Assembly: GCA_027335545.1 (NCBI GenBank)
Contig: DAHWHV010000445.1
Location: forward strand, 1 to 7,185
DNA: 7,185 bases
Direction of reading: 5' to 3'
From: Clostridia bacterium
GTDB lineage: Bacteria > Bacillota_E > RBS10-35 > JAJYVN01
The notes below the pieces were generated by a model. That model was not told where the DNA came from, made no database searches, and worked only from the letters and a program-made list of their open reading frames with translations. Numbering within the stretch: position 1 is the stretch's first letter; each line of letters starts with the position of its first letter. This document shows, in pieces, positions 1 to 6,188 of the stretch. The position numbers were made by a program, and so were the translations under genes.

Positions 1-131
1 CATCGACCCGCGGACCGGCGGCCACGACTCTCCGGAACCCGCCTGGGCCCGCAGCGCGCCAGCGGGACCTCGGCCGGCACCGGATGCGGGACGGGGAACG
101 CGGGCCACCGCCCAGCGGTGCGGCGCAGGCC

Positions 132-353
132 TCAGGGAACGGGGGCACCGGCGGTGCGGGCCAACCATTCTCCGAGGGCGGCCTCCAGTTGGGCCTTGAC
201 CGCCGCAGCGGCCGGGTCCGCGGCCAGGTCACGCGTCTCTCCGGGGTCCGCCTCAAGGTGGTAGAGAAACTCCTCCCCGTCCCGGTAGCGCACGTACTTC
301 CAGCCCTGGCCCCGGACCATAAAGGGTGTTGCAAAGACGGACCTTTGCAACAC
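132..353 (-). pseudogene. C-terminal remnant of a sulfatase
   Basis: The 73 codons encode only the C-terminal end of a sulfatase. The stretch from residue 12 reads FMVRGQGWKYVRYRDGEEF, followed by LYHLEADPGETRDLA, which is the hallmark end of type I sulfatases (a W/YKY strand, then YDLexDPgExxNLA), and then a helical tail ending in EWLARTAG. The metal-binding Asp near the N-terminus, the CxPSR active-site motif and the DH pair are all absent, and a family member is normally 450-500 residues. No sulfatase sequence exists upstream, because the PhyH gene ends only 9 bases away. The nominal GTG start at 353 lies inside the arm of a perfect inverted repeat (323-356) and has no well-spaced ribosome binding site. 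I therefore read it as a truncated, non-functional gene. It may once have been co-transcribed with PhyH. The sulfatase identity is secure; that it is dead is inferred. Confidence 0.78.
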
Positions 354-356
354 CCT
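323..356. repeat. Perfect 14-bp inverted repeat at the PhyH/sulfatase-remnant junction
   Basis: The arms AGGGTGTTGCAAAG (323-336) and CTTTGCAACACCCT (343-356) are exact reverse complements around a 6-base loop. The hairpin begins 6 bases after the PhyH stop codon on the - strand and covers the first codons of the sulfatase remnant. It could act as a terminator or 3'-end stabiliser for PhyH, but only a TTTA and no true T run follows it. Its arms are less GC-rich than the surroundings. Another reading is that it is a fold-back scar from the event that removed the rest of the sulfatase gene. Structure is certain, role is not. Confidence 0.85.
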
Positions 357-362
357 CCGTAC

Positions 363-1211
363 CTACGCCAGCGCCTGCGCCCGTCCGGCCGGCGGGGCGA
401 TCTCCATAGACGCGTACGGCTTGACGGTCACGCCCTCGATCTTGGGACGAACGCCCCAGACCATCCAGCCAGGCCGGCCCATGGCCTGCCCCCCGGTCTG
501 CAGGTTCTCGGGGTTGCGGTAGCCGATGCGCACGAAGCGCCGCCAGTGGGGCGTGCGGTTGACGGCCGAACCGTGGATCGTGTGGATGCTGAAGAGGACC
601 ACGTCCCCCGCCGCCGCCGGGCAGGAGACCGCGCTGGAAAACGGGTACTCGTCGGGGGGCAGGTGCGGGGAACCCTCGCGCACGTGCGGCAGGGCGCCCA
701 GCCTGTGGCTGCCCGGGACGAACTTCAGGCAGCCGTTCTCCTCGGTGCCCGCGTCGATGTGCAGGATCGCGTCGACGTAGCGACCGTCGCTGTGCGGGTA
801 GAACGGGTGGTCCTGGTGCAGGGGGAAGGGGGTGCCGAACTCGGGCCCCTTGGCGTGCAGGGTCATATGGTGGAACTCGACATTTGGTCCAATGAGGTCG
901 GCCACGGCGCCTGCCAGGCGCGGGTGCAGAATCGCCCGGGACAGCGCGGCGGAGTACTGTTCCATCTCATGCGTCGCGGCCAGCTGCGACTTCTCGTTCT
1001 GCTCCTTGGACAGGTACTTCTCCCGCCACGGTCCGCTCCAGCCCTTGCCCGGCACGACGAAGCGGTCGATGACATAGTCCAGTTCAGCGCTGAGGGCCCC
1101 CAACTCGCCGGGATCGAAGACTCCCTCCAGCCGAAGGTAGCCGTGCTCCTGAAAGAAGGCCAACTGCTCCGCGGTCAGTACCCCCGGCGCCGTGGTGGTC
1201 AGGTCCCCCAT
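363..1211 (-). CDS. Phytanoyl-CoA dioxygenase (PhyH) family Fe(II)/2-oxoglutarate oxygenase
   Basis: The 282-residue protein has the normal length and layout of the PhyH family: non-haem Fe(II) enzymes that use 2-oxoglutarate and O2 to hydroxylate a small molecule, probably in the cytoplasm. The N-terminus VLTAEQLAFFQEHGYLRLEG (11-30) is the typical opening. The iron-binding HxD motif is H132-Q-D134 in FPLHQDHPFYPHSDG. The distal His is H213 in HTIHGSAVNRT, with N218 and R224/R225 following as in 2-oxoglutarate-binding members. ENGCLKFVPGSHR (158-170) is the classic core strand. I chose ATG at 1211 with GAGGGG 10 bases upstream; a GTG directly before it (1214) is equally possible and adds one residue. 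Longer extensions are Arg/Pro-rich and non-coding in character. A sulfatase remnant follows 9 bases downstream, suggesting a former operon. The substrate cannot be predicted; bacterial members are rarely true phytanoyl-CoA hydroxylases. Confidence 0.94.
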   Translation of the reverse strand: MGDLTTTAPGVLTAEQLAFFQEHGYLRLEGVFDPGELGALSAELDYVIDRFVVPGKGWSGPWREKYLSKEQNEKSQLAATHEMEQYSAALSRAILHPRLAGAVADLIGPNVEFHHMTLHAKGPEFGTPFPLHQDHPFYPHSDGRYVDAILHIDAGTEENGCLKFVPGSHRLGALPHVREGSPHLPPDEYPFSSAVSCPAAAGDVVLFSIHTIHGSAVNRTPHWRRFVRIGYRNPENLQTGGQAMGRPGWMVWGVRPKIEGVTVKPYASMEIAPPAGRAQALA

Positions 1212-1739
1212 CACCCATCCGCCCCTCTGTCCTGTCCATTCGGTCCTGGTCCGTCGCCCCCCACATGGCCCACGGGCGACCCCCACAGCATAACCCATCC
1301 GGCCATTGGCGTGGTTGCCCGCACCGCCACGATCATGCCGGAATACGCCATCTTCGCGCGCATGCGCCTCACTTGCCCCGACGCGGAGCCGGGTGCAACG
1401 TCGGACCACTTGGCCGCAGCCCCTGGCCTGCTCGCGGACCGGAGGCGGCCCCGGGGCGTGGTGCCGTCTGCGGAGTGGGGCGGCCGTACTCGCCGCGGAA
1501 CGGCGTCCAGGTCGTGGGTTCGCCCCGGACCTCCACCGCACAGCCCCGGGGTGGGCTTCACCTCCCGCCGCCCGGTTGTGTCAGGAGGTCGGAGGGCGGC
1601 CTGAGCCGGTGCAGCGGGGCCGCTGCTTCGCTCGCGTCTGCGCTGGAACATCGGGCCGTGCTGATCGGCGGCGCGAGCCCAGAGCCTGTTCCGCCCACAC
1701 CCGAGGCAACCGGGGCCACCCTCGGCCCTCTGCACCGAA

Positions 1740-1768
1740 GCGGGCCCGGGCGGGGGGGCCGGGCCCGC
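1740..1768. repeat. 10-bp perfect GC-only inverted repeat
   Basis: GCGGGCCCGG (1740-1749) and CCGGGCCCGC (1759-1768) are exact reverse complements around a 9-base G-rich loop. The repeat sits alone in the middle of the 929-base gene-free region, far from either gene end, and no T run follows on either strand. It could be a terminator-like hairpin left from a lost gene. In sequence this GC-rich, chance is also a fair explanation. Confidence 0.55.
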
Positions 1769-1955
1769 CTGGGTAGCGCCGCGCGGAACCCGCCCTCCCG
1801 CCTAGGCATGGGCCACCGGCACGCTCCCTGGGACGTCCGGCGCACAGCGGGCGCCAGCGCGCGTCCGGGACGCGAGCGCCCTCGCCGGCGGGGCGGAGAC
1901 GTAGGCCGGAGCACACCCCGTGCGGTACGATGGCTCACAGCCTCGCTGTACGCGG

Positions 1956-1975
1956 TTGGCGTCGCTTGGCGTCGT
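1956..1975 (+). repeat. Short tandem direct repeat in the upstream region of the anchored protein gene
   Basis: TTGGCGTCG occurs twice in tandem with a 10-base period (1956-1965 and 1966-1975; 9 of 10 positions identical). One helical turn of spacing, about 165 bases ahead of the next start codon, is compatible with a regulator-binding site, but nothing else supports that and it may be chance. Confidence 0.4.
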
Positions 1976-2140
1976 TGCGCCGGGTGGCAGGCTTGTACCC
2001 GGATGCGGCGCCGACCACCGGGCCGGCCCGCGCCCCCGCTCCTCCCCGTCTGCCACCTCTGCGTCGCCTGCGGAGGCGGCGGCGACACCGCCCATGTCCC
2101 CCGTCCGAGACGCGCCGTCTCTCCGGAAGGTGGTCCCGCC

Positions 2141-3187
2141 ATGCGTACCGTCGCGCTGGTCGTGGGCGGTCTGCTCGGCGTCTTGGTCCTGGGCGCGGCG
2201 GCGCTCTGGCTGGCCCTGCCGTGGTTGCTGGCCCCTCGGCATCCGGCCGGCCCCCTCACCGCCCCCGTCCCCCTACCCCTGGCCCGCGTGCTGGCGCACG
2301 CCGCGCCTGCGGCCGCGGGGGCCTTCACCCTCCGCCTCTCGGCGGCGCAGGTCGAGGGGCTGCTGCGCGCCTGGACGCACGCCGCCGGGACCGAGGTGGC
2401 GTTTGCGCCGGGAACGGCCTCGCTGCGCGTGCTGGGCCGCGTCCCGTCCGCCTTCCCCCTGCAGCGGCTGCGCGGTGACCCCTATGCCCTCCGGCTCGTG
2501 CTCGCCCCGCACCTGATCCGCCCCGGCGTCATCGCCTTCACCCTGGACCGCCTTCGCATCGGCCGGCTCGTCCTCCCCGCTCGCTGGCTCCTGCCCCTAC
2601 TGGCGCGCACCGTCCCAACCCCCCACCCCTGGTGGGGGGTTGCCGGGGACACGCTCACCGTCAACCTCGCGGCGTCCCCGCGCCTCCCCCTGGGCCCCGT
2701 GGCCCTGCGCGCCCTGCCCGTGGGGCTCTCGGCCACGACCGACGCATTGGCCCTGACCCTCCGCGCCGACGCCCGCATCCGGCTCAGCGCGTCGCTGCTG
2801 AACTCGGCCCTCACCCACGCCCTGCTGGCCCACGGAGTGACCGCGCTCCCGGTGCTCCACCTCCAGCCGGCCCAGGCCACCCTCGGGCTCCCCACCGGCC
2901 GCGGCGTCCGCATGGTGGGCCTGGTGCCGGACGTGCCGCAGCCGGGGCTGCTGCAGGTCGCCGTCACGGGCGCGGGCGGCCCGCGCCTGGCCGCCCTGCT
3001 GCGCCGCGCCGTCGGCACCGATCCCGCCTGGCTCGGCGCGCAGCCCCACGCCCTCAACATCGACTTTGCCCAGATCGCCCCGTTCACCCTCGCCCCGGGC
3101 ATCCACTGCCGCGTGATACCCGTCAAGGTCAGCGTCGGGGCCCAAGCCGTGATCGCCCAGGTGCAACTGCAGCCGCTGGCGGGGTAG
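2141..3187 (+). CDS. Membrane-anchored hypothetical protein, YpmS/DUF2140-like
   Basis: The 348-residue protein opens MRTVALVVGG and runs into a single long hydrophobic segment (about 4-31) with only one basic residue before it, so it is probably anchored in the membrane with the rest outside. The body is Leu/Ala/Pro-rich and beta-like. LRLSAAQVEGLLRAW (64-78), GVIAFTLDRLRIGRLVLP (129-146) and the following strand up to TVNL (172-175) resemble the layout of YpmS/DUF2140 proteins. A second similar element, RIRLSASLLNSALTHALLA (212-230), hints at an internal duplication. No catalytic motif is visible and there is one Cys (323). ATG 2141 is preceded by AGGTGG with a 7-base gap, which fixes the start; the open frame continues upstream to 1265, but that part is Arg/Pro-rich and non-coding. 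The gene is alone on this strand and convergent with the sulfatase-like gene. The family match is a by-eye impression; function unknown. Confidence 0.86.
   Translation: MRTVALVVGGLLGVLVLGAAALWLALPWLLAPRHPAGPLTAPVPLPLARVLAHAAPAAAGAFTLRLSAAQVEGLLRAWTHAAGTEVAFAPGTASLRVLGRVPSAFPLQRLRGDPYALRLVLAPHLIRPGVIAFTLDRLRIGRLVLPARWLLPLLARTVPTPHPWWGVAGDTLTVNLAASPRLPLGPVALRALPVGLSATTDALALTLRADARIRLSASLLNSALTHALLAHGVTALPVLHLQPAQATLGLPTGRGVRMVGLVPDVPQPGLLQVAVTGAGGPRLAALLRRAVGTDPAWLGAQPHALNIDFAQIAPFTLAPGIHCRVIPVKVSVGAQAVIAQVQLQPLAG
2616..2642. repeat. Perfect 12-bp hairpin inside a coding sequence
   Basis: CAACCCCCCACC (2616-2627) and GGTGGGGGGTTG (2631-2642) are exact reverse complements around a 3-base loop. 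The element lies within codons 159-168 of the anchored protein (around PTPHPWWGVAG). It would form a very stable stem in the mRNA and may slow translation; in the protein it falls between two predicted strand regions. Confidence 0.8.
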
Positions 3188-3195
3188 GTGGTGCC

Positions 3196-3245
3196 GCAAC
3201 AGCCCCGTGTTGCCGCGCCCACCCCCGACCCCTCGCCCCCTTTTT
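3196..3245 (+). terminator. Possible terminator of the anchored protein gene
   Basis: Eight bases after the stop codon there is a 6-bp stem GCAACA/TGTTGC (3196-3201 and 3208-3213) with a 6-base loop. A TTTTT run, the only clear T run in this intergenic region, lies at 3241-3245, but it is separated from the stem by a 27-base C-rich stretch instead of following it directly. That C-rich, G-poor gap resembles a Rho-utilisation region, so Rho-dependent termination is an alternative. Weak call. Confidence 0.3.
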
Positions 3246-3316
3246 GCTTCGCCGTTCTGGCGCCGCCCACCCGGCGCCACGTCGGACGACCGCGCCCCCG
3301 GTCCGGTGGGATGCGG

Positions 3317-3380
3317 CACGGGGCCTGAGGCCGCCCCCCCCCCCAGGCCCCGCCCTCAGGCCCCCCCCTCAGGCCCCGTG
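3317..3380. repeat. 14-bp inverted repeat with C-rich direct repeats between convergent genes
   Basis: CACGGGGCCTGAGG (3317-3330) and CCTCAGGCCCCGTG (3367-3380) are exact reverse complements separated by 36 bases. The right arm contains the last codons and the stop codon of the sulfatase-like gene. An additional copy of CCTCAGGCCC at 3354-3363 can pair with the same left arm (3321-3330), giving a competing 10-bp stem. On the - strand the region reads as three successive GGGGCCTG(A)GG units, and it includes an 11-base C run (3334-3344). It lies between convergent genes, so a bidirectional terminator is plausible, though without a T run. Confidence 0.8.
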
Positions 3381-4835
3381 GTACAACCCCCCGAAGTAGG
3401 TGCGCCAGCCGGGCGGTGCCGGGTGGGCATCGGTCACCCGGTACGCGGGGGGAAACGGCTCGTGGCCCTCGCTCTGCAACCACGCCACCAACGCCGCATC
3501 CAGGCCGCGGCGCTCGATCTCCTCCAGCGCGGCCCGGCGCAGGCGGGCCACGGTCTCCGGGTGCCCCGCGGCGACATCGACCGTCGAGCCCAAGCGGCGC
3601 AGTTCGCAGTGGGCCGGGTCCGCGGCGACCCCCAGGGCCCAGTCGGCGTCGAAGGCGGAGAACAGGATGCCGGCGTTGCGCTGCTTCCAACTGTTCACCG
3701 CCGTGCCGCAGAGCGCCACGGAGCGCGGGCTCCCCTCGGCGCGCACGGCCTGCAGGAGGTCGTGGGAGACGACGCCCTCCGGCGGCGACCCACCGGCCAG
3801 GCCCAGCAGGGTGGCGAAGACATCCTGCGACTGCACCAGGGCGCGGCTCCGGCCGGCCCCCGCACCGGGCACATGCACCAGCAGCGGCACGTGCGCCTCG
3901 TTCTCCAGCGGCGGGGCGGACTTGCCGAACGGGGAGTCCGCGCGGTCCCCGACATTGGTCCCGTGGTCCCCCAGCAACACTACCGCGGTCCGCTCCGCCA
4001 GCCCCGTCTCCTCCAGGGCGTCCAGGAAGGTACCCAGCCAGCGGTCCATGAAGGTCACCTTGGCCGCGTACTGCGCCCTGAGGTTGGCGAGCGCGCGCGG
4101 CGAGAGGTCGGCACGGTTGCGGCCAGCGGAGAAAGAGCGGGGGTCCAAGCACCCGTCATACCCCGGGGTGCGGTCGTACAGCCGCACATACTCCGGCGGC
4201 GAGTCCCACGGCTCGTGCGGGTCGAAGCAATCGAGCCAGAGGAAGAAGTTGTCGCGCCGGGCGTTGTCGCGCAGGAAGCCGGAGGCCGTGGTGAATAGCC
4301 GGGCAACGTTCCAGTCTTCCTCACGCGACCGCCGGCGGTTGGTCGGCACATACCCGGCCCCAGGGTTCCAACCGCGCCGGAGCACAACCTCCTCGTCACG
4401 CGGCAGGGGATCGAACATGGGGTCCAGGCGCCAGTTGGGCAGGTACGACCAGTCGTCGGTGATCCAGGCGCGATCGACCTCGGCCCCGCGCACCGGCGTC
4501 CACGCATGGAAGGGGTAGTCGAACCCGTGCCCGCCGTTGACCAGGTGCGGCGTATCGTGGATCAACTGCGTGCAGTAGCCGAGGTCGGCGAGGGCCCGCG
4601 GCAGCGTCGGCCGGTCGAAATCCAGAGGTTTCCAAGGATGAAACGGGGCGCCGTAGCGACCGGTCATGAGGTCGGTGCGCAGCGGGATGGTGGGGAAGCT
4701 GCCGGCGAAGGCCCGCTCAAAGTTCCACGAACGAGCGGCCAGGCGGTCCAGCGAGGGCGTGCGGACCTCCGGGTGGCCGTTGGCCCCCAGATAGTCGAAG
4801 CGCAGGGTATCGACGACGATCAGCACGATGTTCAT
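3369..4835 (-). CDS. Sulfatase-like hydrolase of the alkaline phosphatase superfamily with Thr at the nucleophile position
   Basis: The 488-residue protein has normal full length for a sulfatase-like hydrolase. MNIVLIVVDTLRFDYLG gives the first metal ligand D9. The active-site motif, usually CxPSRxxLLTGR, here reads T49-I-P51-L-R53-T-D-L-M-T-G-R60. DPHEPW (205-210) and LLGDHG (288-292, with D290 and H291) supply further metal or substrate ligands, and HVPLLVHVPG (315-324) is the usual strand. The C-terminal tail (from about 395) is the normal subdomain. With Thr instead of Cys or Ser at 49, formylglycine cannot form there, so the enzyme more likely hydrolyses a phosphoester or phosphonate, as Thr-nucleophile relatives do, than a sulfate ester. 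ATG 4835 is preceded by GGAGGTGG with a 7-base gap, a strong site that rules out the upstream TTG at 4853. No signal peptide is seen, so it is probably cytoplasmic. It is 301 bases from the MOSC gene and likely separately transcribed. Confidence 0.94.
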   Translation of the reverse strand: MNIVLIVVDTLRFDYLGANGHPEVRTPSLDRLAARSWNFERAFAGSFPTIPLRTDLMTGRYGAPFHPWKPLDFDRPTLPRALADLGYCTQLIHDTPHLVNGGHGFDYPFHAWTPVRGAEVDRAWITDDWSYLPNWRLDPMFDPLPRDEEVVLRRGWNPGAGYVPTNRRRSREEDWNVARLFTTASGFLRDNARRDNFFLWLDCFDPHEPWDSPPEYVRLYDRTPGYDGCLDPRSFSAGRNRADLSPRALANLRAQYAAKVTFMDRWLGTFLDALEETGLAERTAVVLLGDHGTNVGDRADSPFGKSAPPLENEAHVPLLVHVPGAGAGRSRALVQSQDVFATLLGLAGGSPPEGVVSHDLLQAVRAEGSPRSVALCGTAVNSWKQRNAGILFSAFDADWALGVAADPAHCELRRLGSTVDVAAGHPETVARLRRAALEEIERRGLDAALVAWLQSEGHEPFPPAYRVTDAHPAPPGWRTYFGGLYHGA

Positions 4836-5136
4836 TGGGACTCCACCTCCCAAGCCTCCGCTGCCAGGCGGCGCGTCGGGGGATGCACCCCGCCCTTGGC
4901 GTTGGCGCCCGGCCGGAGGATTCGTTCACCGGCGGCGGGGCTGGGATCAGGGGGCGGCGCGGGACGGTCGGGCTCACCCCGGCCGCCGGTCCGTGACGGG
5001 CCGGGCAGGGCCCGCCGGGGGGGGCTGCGCATCATGCTCCCGACCCGCGCTGAAGCCGGCCCCCCACGCGCCGCCGTCCCGGAGCCCGCCCCGCCCCGGC
5101 CGGGGGGCGGTGCCGAGGCGTGCCCCACCCAGACCC
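4836..5136. other. Intergenic region between MOSC and sulfatase-like genes
   Basis: This 301-base stretch holds the strong ribosome binding site of the sulfatase-like gene (4843-4850) and presumably its promoter, which I could not pick out. A GC-only hairpin, CCGCCCC (5091-5097) with GGGGCGG (5104-5110), lies 27 bases past the MOSC stop codon and may help terminate that transcript, but no T run follows. No coding sequence is supported. Confidence 0.55.
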
Positions 5137-5922
5137 TCACTCCTCGAGCCGGCGCCGGATGTCGCGCCCGAGTCCGGTGCACCCGCGCAGGCGCGCGCGC
5201 AGTTCGGGGTCGTGGCGCGCTTGGTGGACGAACCGGTGCGCATCGGCCACCGTCACGTCGGGGTGGGGGCGCTCCACCAAGTGCACCGTGTCCCCGGCCC
5301 GCAGGGAACCCTCCTGCAGGACCCGCAGGTAGAGGCCGGAGCGTCCCGTCTCGGCGATCAGGCGCACGGCGTCGACGAGGCCCAGTTGAGCCGCCTGCTT
5401 GTAGCAGGGGATGCGGGGTTGGGTGACCTGGAGGAGCGCGGAGCCCACCCGCAGCACGTCGCCGATGCAAAACGCCGCCTCATCCGGAGGGGCGGCCGGA
5501 GGGGCGGCCCGAAGGGAAGCCAGAGGGGAATCCGGAGGGGTCGAGGGCAGGGCCTTCGACGGATCCCCGGCTGCGGCCAGCGTCAGGTTTTCGCCGAGTG
5601 CACCGGGGCTGACGGGGTACCCACGGCGCTGGCCCCACCACGCTAGGTGCTGCGCGAAATGGGCATGGACGGCCTTGTCGGCCCCGCCATGATTCCTGAG
5701 GTCTGCCTGGGCATCGCCGGCCAGGTGCAGGGCGGTCACGGCCACGCGTCCGGACACCGGCGTCTTGAGGATCGCGGTCTGGTACACGCCCAACAGGTCG
5801 GCCTCGGGGAAGGGCGGGGGCAGGCGGCGCGCCCGCGGTTGGCCGACGTTGACGGAGATCACGCGGGCCAGAGTGATCGGAGGGGCCTCGCCGGGCGGCC
5901 TGGACGCCACGGCCGCGTTCAT
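5137..5922 (-). CDS. MOSC domain protein, YiiM-like, with a C-terminal 3-alpha domain
   Basis: The 261-residue protein belongs to the MOSC (molybdenum cofactor sulfurase C-terminal) family of the YiiM type, whose characterised members bind Mo cofactor and reduce N-hydroxylated compounds such as 6-hydroxylaminopurine. Visible landmarks are RVISVNVGQP (20-29), LLGVYQTAILKTPV (43-56), the conserved GDAQADLRNHGGADKAVHAH (69-88), GALGENLT (107-114), FCIGDVLRVG (151-160) and QPRIPCYKQ (168-176) with C173, the likely cofactor ligand. The tail VADAHRFVHQARHDPELRAR (225-244) is the 3-alpha domain. Between GENLT and FCIGD sits an extra Pro/Ala-rich loop (about 117-148) that relatives lack; it is largely encoded by five 12-bp repeats. 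ATG 5922 is preceded by AGGTG with an 8-base gap. It is probably a soluble cytoplasmic protein. Whether the loop disturbs activity cannot be judged; the core motifs are intact. Confidence 0.93.
   Translation of the reverse strand: MNAAVASRPPGEAPPITLARVISVNVGQPRARRLPPPFPEADLLGVYQTAILKTPVSGRVAVTALHLAGDAQADLRNHGGADKAVHAHFAQHLAWWGQRRGYPVSPGALGENLTLAAAGDPSKALPSTPPDSPLASLRAAPPAAPPDEAAFCIGDVLRVGSALLQVTQPRIPCYKQAAQLGLVDAVRLIAETGRSGLYLRVLQEGSLRAGDTVHLVERPHPDVTVADAHRFVHQARHDPELRARLRGCTGLGRDIRRRLEE
5483..5542. repeat. Five-copy 12-bp minisatellite inside the MOSC gene
   Basis: Five consecutive 12-base units fill these 60 bases: TCCGGAGGGGCG, GCCGGAGGGGCG, GCCCGAAGGGAA, GCCAGAGGGGAA and TCCGGAGGGGTC. 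Because 12 is a multiple of three, each unit adds four residues and keeps the MOSC frame open. The array encodes about residues 127-147 in a Pro/Ala/Ser-rich loop. Units 1 and 2 are nearly identical and the inner ones more diverged, which suggests repeated duplication over time. Confidence 0.9.
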
Positions 5923-6188
5923 GCACGCAACACCTGCCTGCCGGGCCCGAGCCCCTCATGGGCCAAGGGTCGGATCGACCCGTGGGGAGTGCCCGCATGG
6001 GCCCTTGTCCGCCGTCCCGCCGATTCCCTGCCGACCGTGGTCGGCCGCCCGCACCCGGGTCGGGGGCGGAGGCATCCGGCGCCGCCCCTGCAGGCCACCC
6101 GTGGGACTCGGTCACACCCTGCGGCGCGGCCGCGCCGGCGCGGGTCCACCCTGCCGATGCCTGCGGCGGCAGCGCCCCCTGGCCGTGG
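5923..6188. other. Spacer between the broken sulfatase and MOSC genes
   Basis: These 266 bases hold the MOSC ribosome binding site (5931-5935) and presumably its promoter. Short hairpins occur, for example GGGTCG/CGACCC near 5970 and CCGACC/GGTCGG near 6035, and a 16-bp palindrome at 6122-6137. None is clearly functional. No coding sequence is supported. Confidence 0.5.

Larger units (their letters stand above)
1212..2140. other. Gene-free divergent intergenic region
   Basis: This 929-base stretch lies between the PhyH start (-) and the start of the anchored protein (+). All open frames here translate to Arg/Pro/Gly/Ala-rich sequence without recognisable motifs, hydrophobic cores or a consistent third-position bias, so I do not call any gene. 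It must contain the promoters of both flanking genes, but no convincing -35/-10 pair was found. It holds a 10-bp perfect inverted repeat (1740-1768) and a tandem TTGGCGTCG repeat (1956-1975). No tRNA or recognisable riboswitch was seen. The size is large for an ordinary bacterial spacer, and a lost gene too decayed to recognise remains possible. Confidence 0.6.

Noticed and set aside
1..131. Possible gene end at the left edge
   Set aside because: No frame here shows a recognisable protein. Only a small 5-bp hairpin (106-120) is visible after the sulfatase remnant's stop.
1287..1292. TATGCT on the - strand as a -10 box for PhyH
   Set aside because: It is well placed about 70 bases before the start codon, but no -35 element occurs at 16-18 bases spacing; a single hexamer is not enough.
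1212..1541. 110-codon N-terminal extension of PhyH
   Set aside because: It is Arg-rich and unlike the PhyH family, whose homology begins within the first residues after ATG 1211.
84..1604. 506-codon open frame on the + strand
   Set aside because: It lies antisense to PhyH and the sulfatase remnant, is rich in Arg/Gly/Val without motifs, and is a by-product of GC-biased codons on the other strand.
1926..1931. TACGAT as a -10 box for the anchored protein gene
   Set aside because: No -35 hexamer at the right spacing, and it lies over 200 bases from the start codon.
1265..2140. 292-codon upstream extension of the anchored protein
   Set aside because: The sequence is Arg/Pro/Gly-rich with no motif. 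A strong ribosome binding site and a membrane anchor mark ATG 2141 as the true start.
2482..4152. 556-codon open frame on the - strand
   Set aside because: It crosses the convergent gene ends and is a shifted-frame shadow of the sulfatase-like gene and of the antisense of the anchored protein gene.
6122..6137. 16-bp perfect palindrome CGGCGCGGCCGCGCCG
   Set aside because: It is made only of G and C in very GC-rich sequence and has no positional context, so chance is likely.
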